Of a stretch of 64,000 bases of DNA, positions 46,312 through 54,341 are shown one piece after another (the stretch's first letter is position 1; every line of letters begins with the position of its first letter). Source of the stretch: Pseudomaricurvus sp965656525 (GTDB lineage Bacteria; Pseudomonadota; Gammaproteobacteria; Pseudomonadales; Cellvibrionaceae). The DNA lies in assembly GCA_965656525.1 (NCBI GenBank), contig CBFHKY010000011.1:1-64000 (forward strand). Direction: 5' to 3'. The position numbers were made by a program, and so were the translations under genes. The notes under the pieces are model-generated. The model made no database searches and was not told the DNA's origin. It was given only the letters and a program-made list of their open reading frames with translations.

Positions 46312-46729
46312 GGTCACTCTTAATGCTCGTTTAACAATAAGAGCTGCCAAAAGTATACGCGATTTAACCCAGAAGAGTTCAATCGCGATATTCAGAACAT
46401 GAATTAGCAATCACTGTCTTCAGCGTTTACTCCTTCTTTAACTTCTTCACAAGCATCCTCAACGGCATTGCCAGTGTCTGTAGTAATGTCTTCAAGAGTG
46501 TTGCCTGTTTCGGTCGCTGCATCTTCAACCGCGTTACCGGCGTCAGTTGTGACATCCTCGACCTTTTCACTCAAAGTATCAGGCTCGTCGTTACAAGCCG
46601 ACAACACCAGTAATGAAGAAAATATCATGGCGATCAAAGCAGTACGTTTATTCGGTTTCATAGGTTATTCCCCAGTTAAATATGTGACTTTTTTACAATA
46701 AAAATTACAGCGTGTTATTAAGAGTGACC
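46312..46729. repeat. Shared 13-bp sequence upstream of the EncFtn and lipoprotein genes
   Basis: ggtcactcttaat occurs at 46312-46324 on the plus strand, and again inverted at 46717-46729. Each copy lies about 56-72 nt upstream of a minus-strand ATG (46252 and 46661), but the two face opposite ways. A common protein-binding site is possible. Confidence 0.4.
46404..46661 (-). CDS. Small lipoprotein built of four 11-residue repeats
   Basis: 85 aa. Signal peptide with lipobox LSAC (C23). Residues 34-77 are four 11-mers: VEDVTTDAGNA, VEDAATETGNT, LEDITTDTGNA, VEDACEEVKEG. The regular 11-residue step is like LEA and apolipoprotein-type amphipathic helices. Cys71 and the terminal Cys85 could form a disulfide. 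Lies 79 bp after the DUF1328 gene, probably on the same transcript. Confidence 0.78.
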   Translation of the reverse strand: MKPNKRTALIAMIFSSLLVLSACNDEPDTLSEKVEDVTTDAGNAVEDAATETGNTLEDITTDTGNAVEDACEEVKEGVNAEDSDC

Positions 46730-46740
46730 GGTATTCATGG

Positions 46741-46917
46741 CTATAACTTTGGTTTTCTGCCTTTCGCTGCACCGGCTACAACAGATATGACCAACAGCAC
46801 CACGAATACAAAGAAAATAATCTTGGCGATACCCGCTGCTGCACCCGCAATGCCACTGAAACCAAACACCGCCGCGATTAATGCAATAACTAGAAATGTT
46901 AGCGTCCAACTCAACAT
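46741..46917 (-). CDS. DUF1328 small membrane protein (YtjA family)
   Basis: 58 aa, MLSWTLTFLVIALIAAVFGF at the start and AAKGRKPKL at the end, with GIAGAAAGIAKIIFF between. Two membrane helices and a basic tail, the exact pattern of DUF1328/YtjA. GGAG stands about 7 nt before the ATG at 46917. The function of the family is unknown; members are often stress-induced. A sigma-54 promoter match is about 85 nt upstream. Confidence 0.92.
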   Translation of the reverse strand: MLSWTLTFLVIALIAAVFGFSGIAGAAAGIAKIIFFVFVVLLVISVVAGAAKGRKPKL

Positions 46918-47218
46918 ATAAGACTCCTTTCATCTTTATGAATACAAAGTATTTCAAACGCTGGATAAAATGCACATCAACGCTGAAACTTAATCTGAAT
47001 AAAGCTTAAACCGTGCCAACTGACCCAAAAAAACCGTAACACACTGTTTTAAAAGAAGATTAAAAAAGAAAAGGAACGTTGAAAGGAAGAACAAAAACAT
47101 GGCGCTCGGCAACAATTACCACTTCACGCAACCGTTTTTGTAAAAGATACCGAACGAAAAATCAGTATCCTTAAAGGTGTGTCCTGTGAAGGATCAAATC
47201 CAGAAGTCGCTGGCGCAA
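46918..47218. other. 301-bp intergenic region between the activator gene and the DUF1328 gene
   Basis: Non-coding. It contains the sigma-54 promoter match at 47003-47018 and an AT-rich block (47050-47160) with cgtttttgtaaaag near 47133-47146. A similar gtttttccgtaaaaaac lies at 48721-48737 on the other side of the activator gene; these could be activator sites, but the match is weak. Confidence 0.45.
47003..47018 (-). promoter_or_regulatory. Sigma-54 promoter upstream of the DUF1328 gene
   Basis: The minus strand reads TGGCACGGTTTAAGCT: a perfect -24 TGGCACG, and the -12 GC exactly placed (AAGC instead of TTGC). Start would be near 46993, giving a 75-nt leader. Confidence 0.6.
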
Positions 47219-48565
47219 CTAAGAATCACTCTCTTGGTATTTTTCTAGCTTGTTGTAGAGCGTTTTTACGCTGATGCCTAACTGCTCAGCCGTATCCGAT
47301 TTGTTGCCATCGTTATCCTGCAAGGTTTGCTCAATGGCAATTTTCTCAATCTGTTGAAGTGGCATACCTTTAGGTACATCAGAAATGTTTTCTGAATGAC
47401 CAGAAGATGTAGACTCAAACAGTAAGTGCTCAACTTGTATCACATCATCAGCCAGTATATAGGCGCGCTCAATCACGTATTTTAATTCGCGTACATTACC
47501 CGGCCAGTCGTACTCACTTAAGTGGTTTAAGGCAGCATCAGATACTTGTTTTGCTTGGTTTTCTTCGGTATTGCGGTACGCGAGAAAATGCTTAGCCAAG
47601 CCAATAATATCGCCCTCCCTTTCTCGTAAAGGTGGCACATGTATTGGAAACTGAGATAACCGAAAAAATAAATCTTCACGAATAAAACCGTCGTTGATGG
47701 CTTCTTCCAGAACACGGTTACTGGCAGTGACAATACGCACATCCGTTTTACGTATCTGGCGACTGCCCACTGGCTTGAATTCCTCGGCCTCTAGCACTCG
47801 TAACAACTTCACCTGCTGCTCTAAAGGCATTTCGGTAATTTCATCCAAAAATAGGGTGCCACCTTTCGCCTGCTCGAACACGCCTTCATGATCACGGTCT
47901 GCACCTGTAAACGCCCCCTTCACATGGCCGAACAGCTCGCTGTCCACCAGTTCAGGGCTAAGGGCGCCGCAGTTGATCGCCAGAAAAGGGCCTTCCCTAC
48001 GCTGGCTGGCCAAATGAATGGTATTGGCCACCAGCTCTTTGCCTGCTCCACTTTCGCCAATTAGCAGCACACTGGCCTCCGTCGAAGCCACTTTACGTAC
48101 CGTACGATAAAGATTACGCATCAGCTGAGACGAACCCACTAGCAAACCAAATTGATCAAGGTCACTACTTTCAATGGTTTGCGAATGCCCTTCTGACGTC
48201 ACTAGAGATTCAAAAATATCACTAATGGTTTCTTCAATAATGGCCAAATTAAAAGGGCTTCGGAAATGGTACATCACACCACTTCGCATGGCCTGATCAA
48301 GAAACTCGTTGGGTTCACCGTCGCTCAACAGCAGCAATTCAACCTGGCTCAAGTCACGCAGACTCATTAAACGCTTGTAGTCTTGCTCACTGAATCCTCT
48401 CACTTCCACAACGGCAACATTAGCCTCAGTGCTGGCCACTTGGTCTATCCAGTGGTCTGAAGTATTGCTTTGTGATAGCAAATATTTTTTTGCTGCATCT
48501 GACTCAGTAAGCGACTGTTTTAGAGGGGTTTGGTCTATGTGAAAAAATAATTTAGGCCGAATCAT
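47219..48565 (-). CDS. Sigma-54-dependent transcriptional activator, receiver poorly conserved
   Basis: 448 aa. The N-terminal 130 residues resemble a receiver fold but lack a clear acidic pocket and phospho-aspartate, so control may not be by phosphorylation. The AAA+ domain is complete: Walker A in GESGAGKE, the sigma-54 contact GAFTGA, Walker B in GTLFLDEITEMP, and the R-finger region REDLFFRL. The C-terminal Fis-type helix-turn-helix is in SDTAEQLGISVKTLYNKL. Sigma-54 sites lie on both sides of the gene, so it is likely to drive its neighbours. Confidence 0.92.
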   Translation of the reverse strand: MIRPKLFFHIDQTPLKQSLTESDAAKKYLLSQSNTSDHWIDQVASTEANVAVVEVRGFSEQDYKRLMSLRDLSQVELLLLSDGEPNEFLDQAMRSGVMYHFRSPFNLAIIEETISDIFESLVTSEGHSQTIESSDLDQFGLLVGSSQLMRNLYRTVRKVASTEASVLLIGESGAGKELVANTIHLASQRREGPFLAINCGALSPELVDSELFGHVKGAFTGADRDHEGVFEQAKGGTLFLDEITEMPLEQQVKLLRVLEAEEFKPVGSRQIRKTDVRIVTASNRVLEEAINDGFIREDLFFRLSQFPIHVPPLREREGDIIGLAKHFLAYRNTEENQAKQVSDAALNHLSEYDWPGNVRELKYVIERAYILADDVIQVEHLLFESTSSGHSENISDVPKGMPLQQIEKIAIEQTLQDNDGNKSDTAEQLGISVKTLYNKLEKYQESDS

Positions 48566-48790
48566 ACAATCATATCCATCTCAAGTTCAGCACGCTGCTG
48601 CCTATTAGGCTATTAAGCGTTTAAACGTACCTATCAACCTATCCGCAGAGTTTATTTCAGTGAATAAAAGTGTTTCATCTGCGTCCGTGTTTGTGAAAAA
48701 TTAACCGACCTAGCATGTAAGTTTTTCCGTAAAAAACAACCTCCAAGCACGCTGAGGGGATAATCCTTTACAAAACAGCTAGTTAGCTGT

Positions 48791-48806
48791 TGGCGTGATT
48801 CTTGTA
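48791..48806 (+). promoter_or_regulatory. Sigma-54 promoter upstream of the helical-bundle gene
   Basis: TGGCGTGATTCTTGTA: -24 TGGC and -12 TTG with the right spacing; the C of the -12 GC is T. Start would be near 48815. The site faces away from the sigma-54 activator gene. Confidence 0.55.
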
Positions 48807-48855
48807 TGAATATTTAAAAGAAAGCGACTAAACAATGCGAACTTCGAGGCTTACC

Positions 48856-49350
48856 ATGTTACGAACAGGCCAGAACCCTACCGGTGAATTGGATTCATTC
48901 GCATTGGAAGGGCTCATAATACTCTGTTGCAATGCCGAGCGCTACTTTTACTCTCTAGCGCGTTCCATCGACGACTATACGATACGGCGCCTTGTGACTG
49001 AAGTCGCACAGTCCCACCACGTCATATGTCAGAAAACTCTGAAAATGCTAAACAAACCTTATTCAAAGAATGAGATCACCGCTTATGCGAACGATAAAAC
49101 ACCTTCACAATGCCCTTTGAATAACTGGTATATAGACGCACTGAAAGCAGAATATCACCCTAAGATGGATAAACATTCGCTTAAGAATCTGCTCAGCCTG
49201 CAAAAAAGACAAATGCAAAAGCTGATTGAATGGGTTCATAGCGCTCAAGTCAACGATACCCAAAAAAAACTGGCGGATGTAGCCGTACAATATCGATTCT
49301 GTATTGATGCCTTGACGGCGGTCATAGAACGCTTAGACCCGCAAGCATAA
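48856..49350 (+). CDS. Helical-bundle protein, possibly DUF2383/PA2169-like
   Basis: 164 aa, all-helical by sequence. The first two helices (ALEGLIILCCNAERYFYSLA, then IRRLVTEVAQSHHVICQKTL) resemble DUF2383 ferritin-like bundles, and a second pair follows (NLLSLQKRQMQKLIEWVHSA, FCIDALTAVIERL). The family link is tentative. Start at 48856 is favoured by GAGG 6 nt upstream; an in-frame ATG at 48835 is the alternative. Faces the activator gene and has its own sigma-54 promoter match. Confidence 0.65.
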   Translation: MLRTGQNPTGELDSFALEGLIILCCNAERYFYSLARSIDDYTIRRLVTEVAQSHHVICQKTLKMLNKPYSKNEITAYANDKTPSQCPLNNWYIDALKAEYHPKMDKHSLKNLLSLQKRQMQKLIEWVHSAQVNDTQKKLADVAVQYRFCIDALTAVIERLDPQA

Positions 49351-49373
49351 AAGCGTCCTAAACCCCATATGCT

Positions 49374-51293
49374 CTAGAGCACAGGTGCAGGGTCTTCAAT
49401 CACCTCCAAGACGGTTTCAGCTAAATTCCCCTTTTCCTCTAACCAGCTTTTGCGGTCCGCTGCACGCTTCTTACCCAGCAGCATATCCAGTATCTGGTTG
49501 GTGTCATCACCGACATCTATGCGCAGCTGAACCAAGCGACGAGTATCGGGGTCCATCGTGGTTTCACGCAACTGCAAGGGGTTCATTTCGCCCAACCCTT
49601 TAAAACGCTGTACCCCAATGGCACCTTTTTTCTTTTCCGCTTTCAGACGCTGAATAACGCCCTCTTTTTCGCCTTCATCCAAGGCGTAATACACCTCTTT
49701 GCCGATATCGATGCGATACAAAGGAGGCATGGCCACATAAACATGGCCAGCGGCCACCATAGGACGGAAATGGCGCACAAACAGCGCACAGATCAACGTC
49801 GCAATGTGCAGCCCATCGGAGTCGGCATCGGCCAAGATACAGACTTTGTGATAGCGCAAATTACTAAGGTCATCAGATGCAGGGTCAATGCCCAACGCCA
49901 CAGAGATGTCATGAATCTCCTGCGACGCTAACACTTCCTGACTGTCCACCTCCCAGCTGTTCAAGATTTTGCCCCGCAACGGCAGAATGGCTTGGTTTTC
50001 TCGGTTGCGTGCCTGCTTGGCGGAGCCACCAGCGGAATCACCTTCTACCAAAAACAGCTCACTGCGCTCAGGTTCGCCGCTAGAACAATCCGCCAACTTG
50101 CCAGGCAAGGCTGGCCCCTGAGTAATTTTCTTGCGCGCCACTTTTTTACTGGAACGCACACGCTTTTGTGCATTGCTGATGCAGTATTCTGCCAGCTTGT
50201 CACCGTCTTCAGTATTTTGATTCAACCATAAACTGAAGGAATCTTTCGCCACACCAGAAACAAACGCAGCGGCTTCCCGTGAAGACAATCGCTCTTTGGT
50301 TTGTCCCGAAAACTGTGGATCAGCTAATTTGAACGATAAGACATAACAGCAGTGAGCCCAAAGGTCATCCGGTGCTAACTTAACGCCACGGGGCAGTAGG
50401 CTGCGGAATTCACAGTACTCTCTTAACGCATCCAGCAAGCCCGTGCGCAATCCATTAACGTGTGTACCGCCTTGCGCCGTGGGGATCAGATTGACGTAGC
50501 TTTCTTGGGTGAGCTCACCGCCTTCAGGCAGCCATTGCACAGCCCAGTCGGCGGCTTCCGTTTCGGCGGTAAATACACCCACAAAGGGTTCTGCAGGTAA
50601 AGTCTCCCATCCATTGGTAGCGGCCGATAAATAATCTTTTAAACCGTCTTCGTAAAACCACTCATCCGTGTCCCCGCTTAACTCGTCTTTGAATACGACG
50701 CGCAAGCCGGGGCACAAGACCGCTTTAGCGCGCAACACATGACGCAATCGCGATACCGAAAACTTGTGAGAGTCAAAATATTTAGGATCTGGCAAAAAGC
50801 GCACACTGGTACCGGTATTGCGCTTGCCGCACGTATCAATAGCCACTAAATCACTGGCTTTGTTACCATCTTTAAACCCGATACGATGCACTTGTCCATC
50901 GCGCTTGATGGTGACTTCCAGTGCTTGCGATAACGCATTCACCACCGATACACCTACGCCGTGCAAGCCGCCAGAAAATTGATAACTGTCGTTAGAAAAT
51001 TTTCCGCCTGCGTGTAAAGTACAGAGAATAACTTCTACACCAGGTAAACCAGACTCTGGGTGAATATCTACTGGCATACCACGGCCGTCATCCGAGCACG
51101 TCAGCGATTGATCTTTGTGCAAGATAACTTCGATGTTTTTGGCGTGTCCCGCTAGAGCCTCATCCACACTGTTATCGATAACTTCTTGCGCCAAGTGATT
51201 TGGGCGGGTGGTTTCGGTGTACATACCAGGGCGTTTTTTGACCGGGTCCAGCCCCGTTAAAACTTCAATATCTTGCGCGGTATAGTTCGCCAT
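49374..51293 (-). CDS. parE: DNA topoisomerase IV subunit B
   Basis: 639 aa ATPase subunit that powers chromosome decatenation. GHKL motifs VIDNSVDEA, DDGRGMP and GLHGVGVSVVN; the TOPRIM motif in LFLVEGDSAGGSAKQARNR and DADSDGLHI. First gene upstream of it on the strand is yqiA, as in E. coli. parC is not in the window on the downstream side. Confidence 0.97.
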   Translation of the reverse strand: MANYTAQDIEVLTGLDPVKKRPGMYTETTRPNHLAQEVIDNSVDEALAGHAKNIEVILHKDQSLTCSDDGRGMPVDIHPESGLPGVEVILCTLHAGGKFSNDSYQFSGGLHGVGVSVVNALSQALEVTIKRDGQVHRIGFKDGNKASDLVAIDTCGKRNTGTSVRFLPDPKYFDSHKFSVSRLRHVLRAKAVLCPGLRVVFKDELSGDTDEWFYEDGLKDYLSAATNGWETLPAEPFVGVFTAETEAADWAVQWLPEGGELTQESYVNLIPTAQGGTHVNGLRTGLLDALREYCEFRSLLPRGVKLAPDDLWAHCCYVLSFKLADPQFSGQTKERLSSREAAAFVSGVAKDSFSLWLNQNTEDGDKLAEYCISNAQKRVRSSKKVARKKITQGPALPGKLADCSSGEPERSELFLVEGDSAGGSAKQARNRENQAILPLRGKILNSWEVDSQEVLASQEIHDISVALGIDPASDDLSNLRYHKVCILADADSDGLHIATLICALFVRHFRPMVAAGHVYVAMPPLYRIDIGKEVYYALDEGEKEGVIQRLKAEKKKGAIGVQRFKGLGEMNPLQLRETTMDPDTRRLVQLRIDVGDDTNQILDMLLGKKRAADRKSWLEEKGNLAETVLEVIEDPAPVL

Positions 51294-51427
51294 AGAAATT
51301 AGCTGCTTCTCACATTATCAGGATGTATCAGGATTGCGGTTCTCAAAGAATACAACGCAGGCCAGCAGTTGTACCACATTGGCTACCCTCTAGCACCCCT
51401 CTCAGGGCACTGATAACCTCGGGCAGC

Positions 51428-52018
51428 TTACGACTCGTACAATTCGGGGAACAGAAACCCAGTAATAGCCGGCAAATGACGCTCAAACCTTTGAAAACTG
51501 TGATCACCACCCTCTTCTATCGTTTGACGGCAACCTTGGTAGTGCGACTCGGCCAAACGATAATCTAGCGTTTCATCACCGGTTTGGGCTAATAACCAAT
51601 AGCGGCTTAAATCCGCCAAATGATCGTGATAAAAGGCTTTCATCTGCTCGCTGTGAGCCTCTGTCATACAATAAACATCGTTGGTGTGATGGTTTTGCTG
51701 CGGCACCCCTGCAACGGTGTGAAATAGGTCGAAAGGGCGAACAGATGGATTGATCAAAACCGCTTTGTGACCAAAATTTTCTACCAACCATGAACTCCAG
51801 AACCCTCCCAAAGAACTCCCAACAAACCCAAGCGTTTCGCCTACATGCGCATCGATTAAAGTGGCGAGCTGCTGCTGTGTTTCCTTGGGATAGGGGCTCA
51901 GAAAAGGACACTCATAACCGATATGCGGGGCGTGGTTCGAAAGCCATTCACGAGTTTGTGTCGCTTTATGGGAGTTCGGTGAGCTTAGAAACCCATGTAT
52001 GTAAATCAGTGTCGCCAT
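51428..52018 (-). CDS. yqiA: YqiA family esterase
   Basis: 196 aa alpha/beta hydrolase. The N-terminal IYIHGFLSSPNSHKA is the oxyanion loop, GSSLGGFWSSW carries the nucleophile serine, and the catalytic histidine is in EEGGDHSFQRFE. It hydrolyses short acyl esters or thioesters in characterised relatives. In the conserved nudF-yqiB-cpdA-yqiA-parE block, 65 bp after cpdA. Confidence 0.92.
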   Translation of the reverse strand: MATLIYIHGFLSSPNSHKATQTREWLSNHAPHIGYECPFLSPYPKETQQQLATLIDAHVGETLGFVGSSLGGFWSSWLVENFGHKAVLINPSVRPFDLFHTVAGVPQQNHHTNDVYCMTEAHSEQMKAFYHDHLADLSRYWLLAQTGDETLDYRLAESHYQGCRQTIEEGGDHSFQRFERHLPAITGFLFPELYES

Positions 52019-52083
52019 GACGGTTCCGTTGCAACCAGCCCTTTAGTGGGGAGTGCTGAAGTTAAGGTATCTTCTCATGACCA

Positions 52084-52875
52084 TCAGTAGCCGTTAGAAG
52101 CGTAGTCGATGTCGTAAGTCATGCCCTGCAACCGCTCGACGCCCGTACCCAGCTCGCCATTGGGGTGCAAATCCAGCCAACGATACCCGGGCATTTCAGT
52201 GTCAACGGCAAAGTTGTCAGACCCTGGCTTAAATTGAATGCACGTAGAAGGCGAGGCCAGTAACTGCAATTCACCGAGCTGCAACTGAAATTCTTGGTGC
52301 ACATGCCCCCAACACAGCGCTCTCACATAGGGAAACTCCTGCAGCAAACTGACCAGTTCGCTGCCATTACGAATCACGTATTTATCCATCCATTTGCTGC
52401 CAATGCAAACAGGCTGATGATGGACAAACACTAACGCGTGCTTAGAGCACGCTTCTAACTGATGACGTAAGCGGGTTAACTCCTGCGTAGAGATTTGACC
52501 GTAAACAGCACCAGGAACAGTAGAATCCAACAAGATAATCTGCCAGTGCTCCAACTCTACCACTTCACGACTAACAGTTTCCGCTGAAAAGCGGCGCATC
52601 TGGAGATCACTATCGTGATTGCCTGCTAACCAAGCCAAAGGCTTACCAACCATTTGCTCGACATAATCGATCAGGCGGCCATAAGCGCCTTCTTGATTGT
52701 GAGCAGTAATGTCACCCGTAGCGACCAACAGGCGTGCGGAAGACTCCCTAGCTGCAATCAGCTTGAGAACATCTTTCAAACTTTCATCGGTATCCAACCC
52801 TAACAACTTCTCGCCCGGCTCGGCCCCTAAATGTGTGTCGGTAATTTGTATTAACCGCAGAGGGTTTTCAGACAT
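52084..52875 (-). CDS. cpdA: 3',5'-cyclic AMP phosphodiesterase
   Basis: 263 aa calcineurin-type metallophosphoesterase. Metal ligands in ITDTHLG, ATGDITAHN, GNHDSD, VHHQPV and GHVHQEF. It hydrolyses cAMP and so tunes CRP-dependent control. ATG at 52875 (MSENPLRL) is the family start; the frame to 52887 adds four residues. Second in the block with yqiA and parE. Confidence 0.94.
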   Translation of the reverse strand: MSENPLRLIQITDTHLGAEPGEKLLGLDTDESLKDVLKLIAARESSARLLVATGDITAHNQEGAYGRLIDYVEQMVGKPLAWLAGNHDSDLQMRRFSAETVSREVVELEHWQIILLDSTVPGAVYGQISTQELTRLRHQLEACSKHALVFVHHQPVCIGSKWMDKYVIRNGSELVSLLQEFPYVRALCWGHVHQEFQLQLGELQLLASPSTCIQFKPGSDNFAVDTEMPGYRWLDLHPNGELGTGVERLQGMTYDIDYASNGY

Positions 52876-53122
52876 TCGCTGACCCAAACCATAAGTTATT
52901 CACATTGATTCTTTTTATCGCTTATCCCTCTTTTCCAGCGTAATCACGTTCAAGCTAAAGCATTTTATCTACGCAAGCATATCGAGGCTGTGAGGCGCAT
53001 CTCGCTTCTGTGTCCTATTTATAATATTAACTTTGGTTTGTACGCTGAGCACCACCCCAAAGATCAGATTTGTACTCTCGCTTTCAATCTACCGGCAAGG
53101 TCTTTTAGACCCTGCGTTAGAT

Positions 53123-53587
53123 TCACAAAAAATTAGCTGTTTGAGTAACCTGACCGTAACGCAAGCTGAAACTCAGCCAGTCGCTTAAAAAGCGGTTGAG
53201 CTGTGCTTTTTCATCTTGTTGGTGCATATGGCGATTAGGGTAGTCATAACGTGGCAGCACTCGACGATACCCTTTACAAGCCGTCACTTCAGCCATGCGC
53301 ACGTCATGGTATAGCCTTACCTGCAATAGCGGCGAGCTGCCCCACATGTTCAGGTTGTCTCGCTGAGAAACCTCCAGCATTGTCGTATAGGGTGCTCGCT
53401 CTTGTATTTGCAGCTGCATTTGCCACGTTTGATCGCCCGCGTTCAGATCGTAAAGCCATTGATCTTGTTCATCAAAAGACGGCATTAACTTTAGTAGCCG
53501 CGCGTAGTTGGCCTCGCAATCGGCCATTTGCGCCGAAAGATCCACTTTATAGCGTTTACGCCTCAATTCTTGTACTGGAGTTGCCAT
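53123..53587 (-). CDS. yqiB: DUF1249 protein YqiB
   Basis: 154 aa, cytoplasmic, no known activity. The pattern YKVDLSAQMADCEANYARL, VRLYHDVRMAEVTAC and PNRHMHQQDEKAQLNRFL is the YqiB/DUF1249 family. It starts 2 bp after nudF, so it is cotranslated with that gene. Confidence 0.92.
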   Translation of the reverse strand: MATPVQELRRKRYKVDLSAQMADCEANYARLLKLMPSFDEQDQWLYDLNAGDQTWQMQLQIQERAPYTTMLEVSQRDNLNMWGSSPLLQVRLYHDVRMAEVTACKGYRRVLPRYDYPNRHMHQQDEKAQLNRFLSDWLSFSLRYGQVTQTANFL

Positions 53588-53589
53588 TT

Positions 53590-54261
53590 TTATCCACTCG
53601 TCGAGCCGCTTGGGCGCGAACCTTCAAATTTCTGCGCCTGCAGACTTGGGCGATTCATCTGCAGCCACTGCAACGCAATCAAGGTGGCCGCATTATTGAA
53701 ACGACCACCATAGAGGTTATCGAACACCAGCGACGCAGGTAAAGTCAGCAAACGAATGTCTTCGCCTTCTTCATCTAAGCCGTTGATATCACCATGAATA
53801 CCACGCAAATCGGCCAAGGCATAAAAAATGTGTAGCCGCTCATTGCAGCCACCGGGAGTCGCCATGTATTCACAAATGTATTCCACCTTGTGTGGCACTA
53901 CATTGGCTTCTTCTTTGATTTCTCGCCATGCTACGTCCGCCAGTGCTTCCCCAGGCTCAACCAAACCGGCCACGACCTCGATGCACCAAGGCCCGCCTTC
54001 TTGCTCCATAGCCCCAGGACGTATCTGTTCAATCAACCCAATGAGATCATTCACTGGGTCATACAAAACCACACCCACTGCCTCACCACGCATCAGCACT
54101 TCGCGATTTACCGTTTCACTCCAGCCACCGGCATAACGACGATGACGATAATGCAGGCGCTGCATGGTAAAAAAGCCATCGTGCAAGATATCCGGCTCGA
54201 ACAATTCAACATCTGCTCGGCCAAAGCGGGGGGTTAATTCCTCGGGGTACTTATCGGTCAC
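53590..54261 (-). CDS. nudF: ADP-ribose pyrophosphatase NudF
   Basis: 223 aa Nudix hydrolase that splits ADP-ribose to AMP and ribose-5-phosphate. The Nudix box runs GLVEPGEALADVAWREIKEE with the metal-binding REIKEE helix; the NudF-type LYDPVNDLIGLIEQIRPG comes before it. The GTG at 54261 is chosen because GAGG lies 5 nt upstream; an ATG at 54297 would add 12 residues with no good ribosome site. First gene of the nudF-yqiB pair. Confidence 0.92.
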   Translation of the reverse strand: MTDKYPEELTPRFGRADVELFEPDILHDGFFTMQRLHYRHRRYAGGWSETVNREVLMRGEAVGVVLYDPVNDLIGLIEQIRPGAMEQEGGPWCIEVVAGLVEPGEALADVAWREIKEEANVVPHKVEYICEYMATPGGCNERLHIFYALADLRGIHGDINGLDEEGEDIRLLTLPASLVFDNLYGGRFNNAATLIALQWLQMNRPSLQAQKFEGSRPSGSTSG

Positions 54262-54341
54262 GGTATCCTCACGACTGGCCCACCTGTGCGTGGCCATTTA
54301 TAACAGCAATCAAAAGCTTATCATAAACATTGTCAGCACAA

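Noticed and set aside
46718..46975. 85-codon minus-strand frame over the DUF1328 gene
   Set aside because: Out of frame with the recognised DUF1328 protein, Cys-rich and without a ribosome site.
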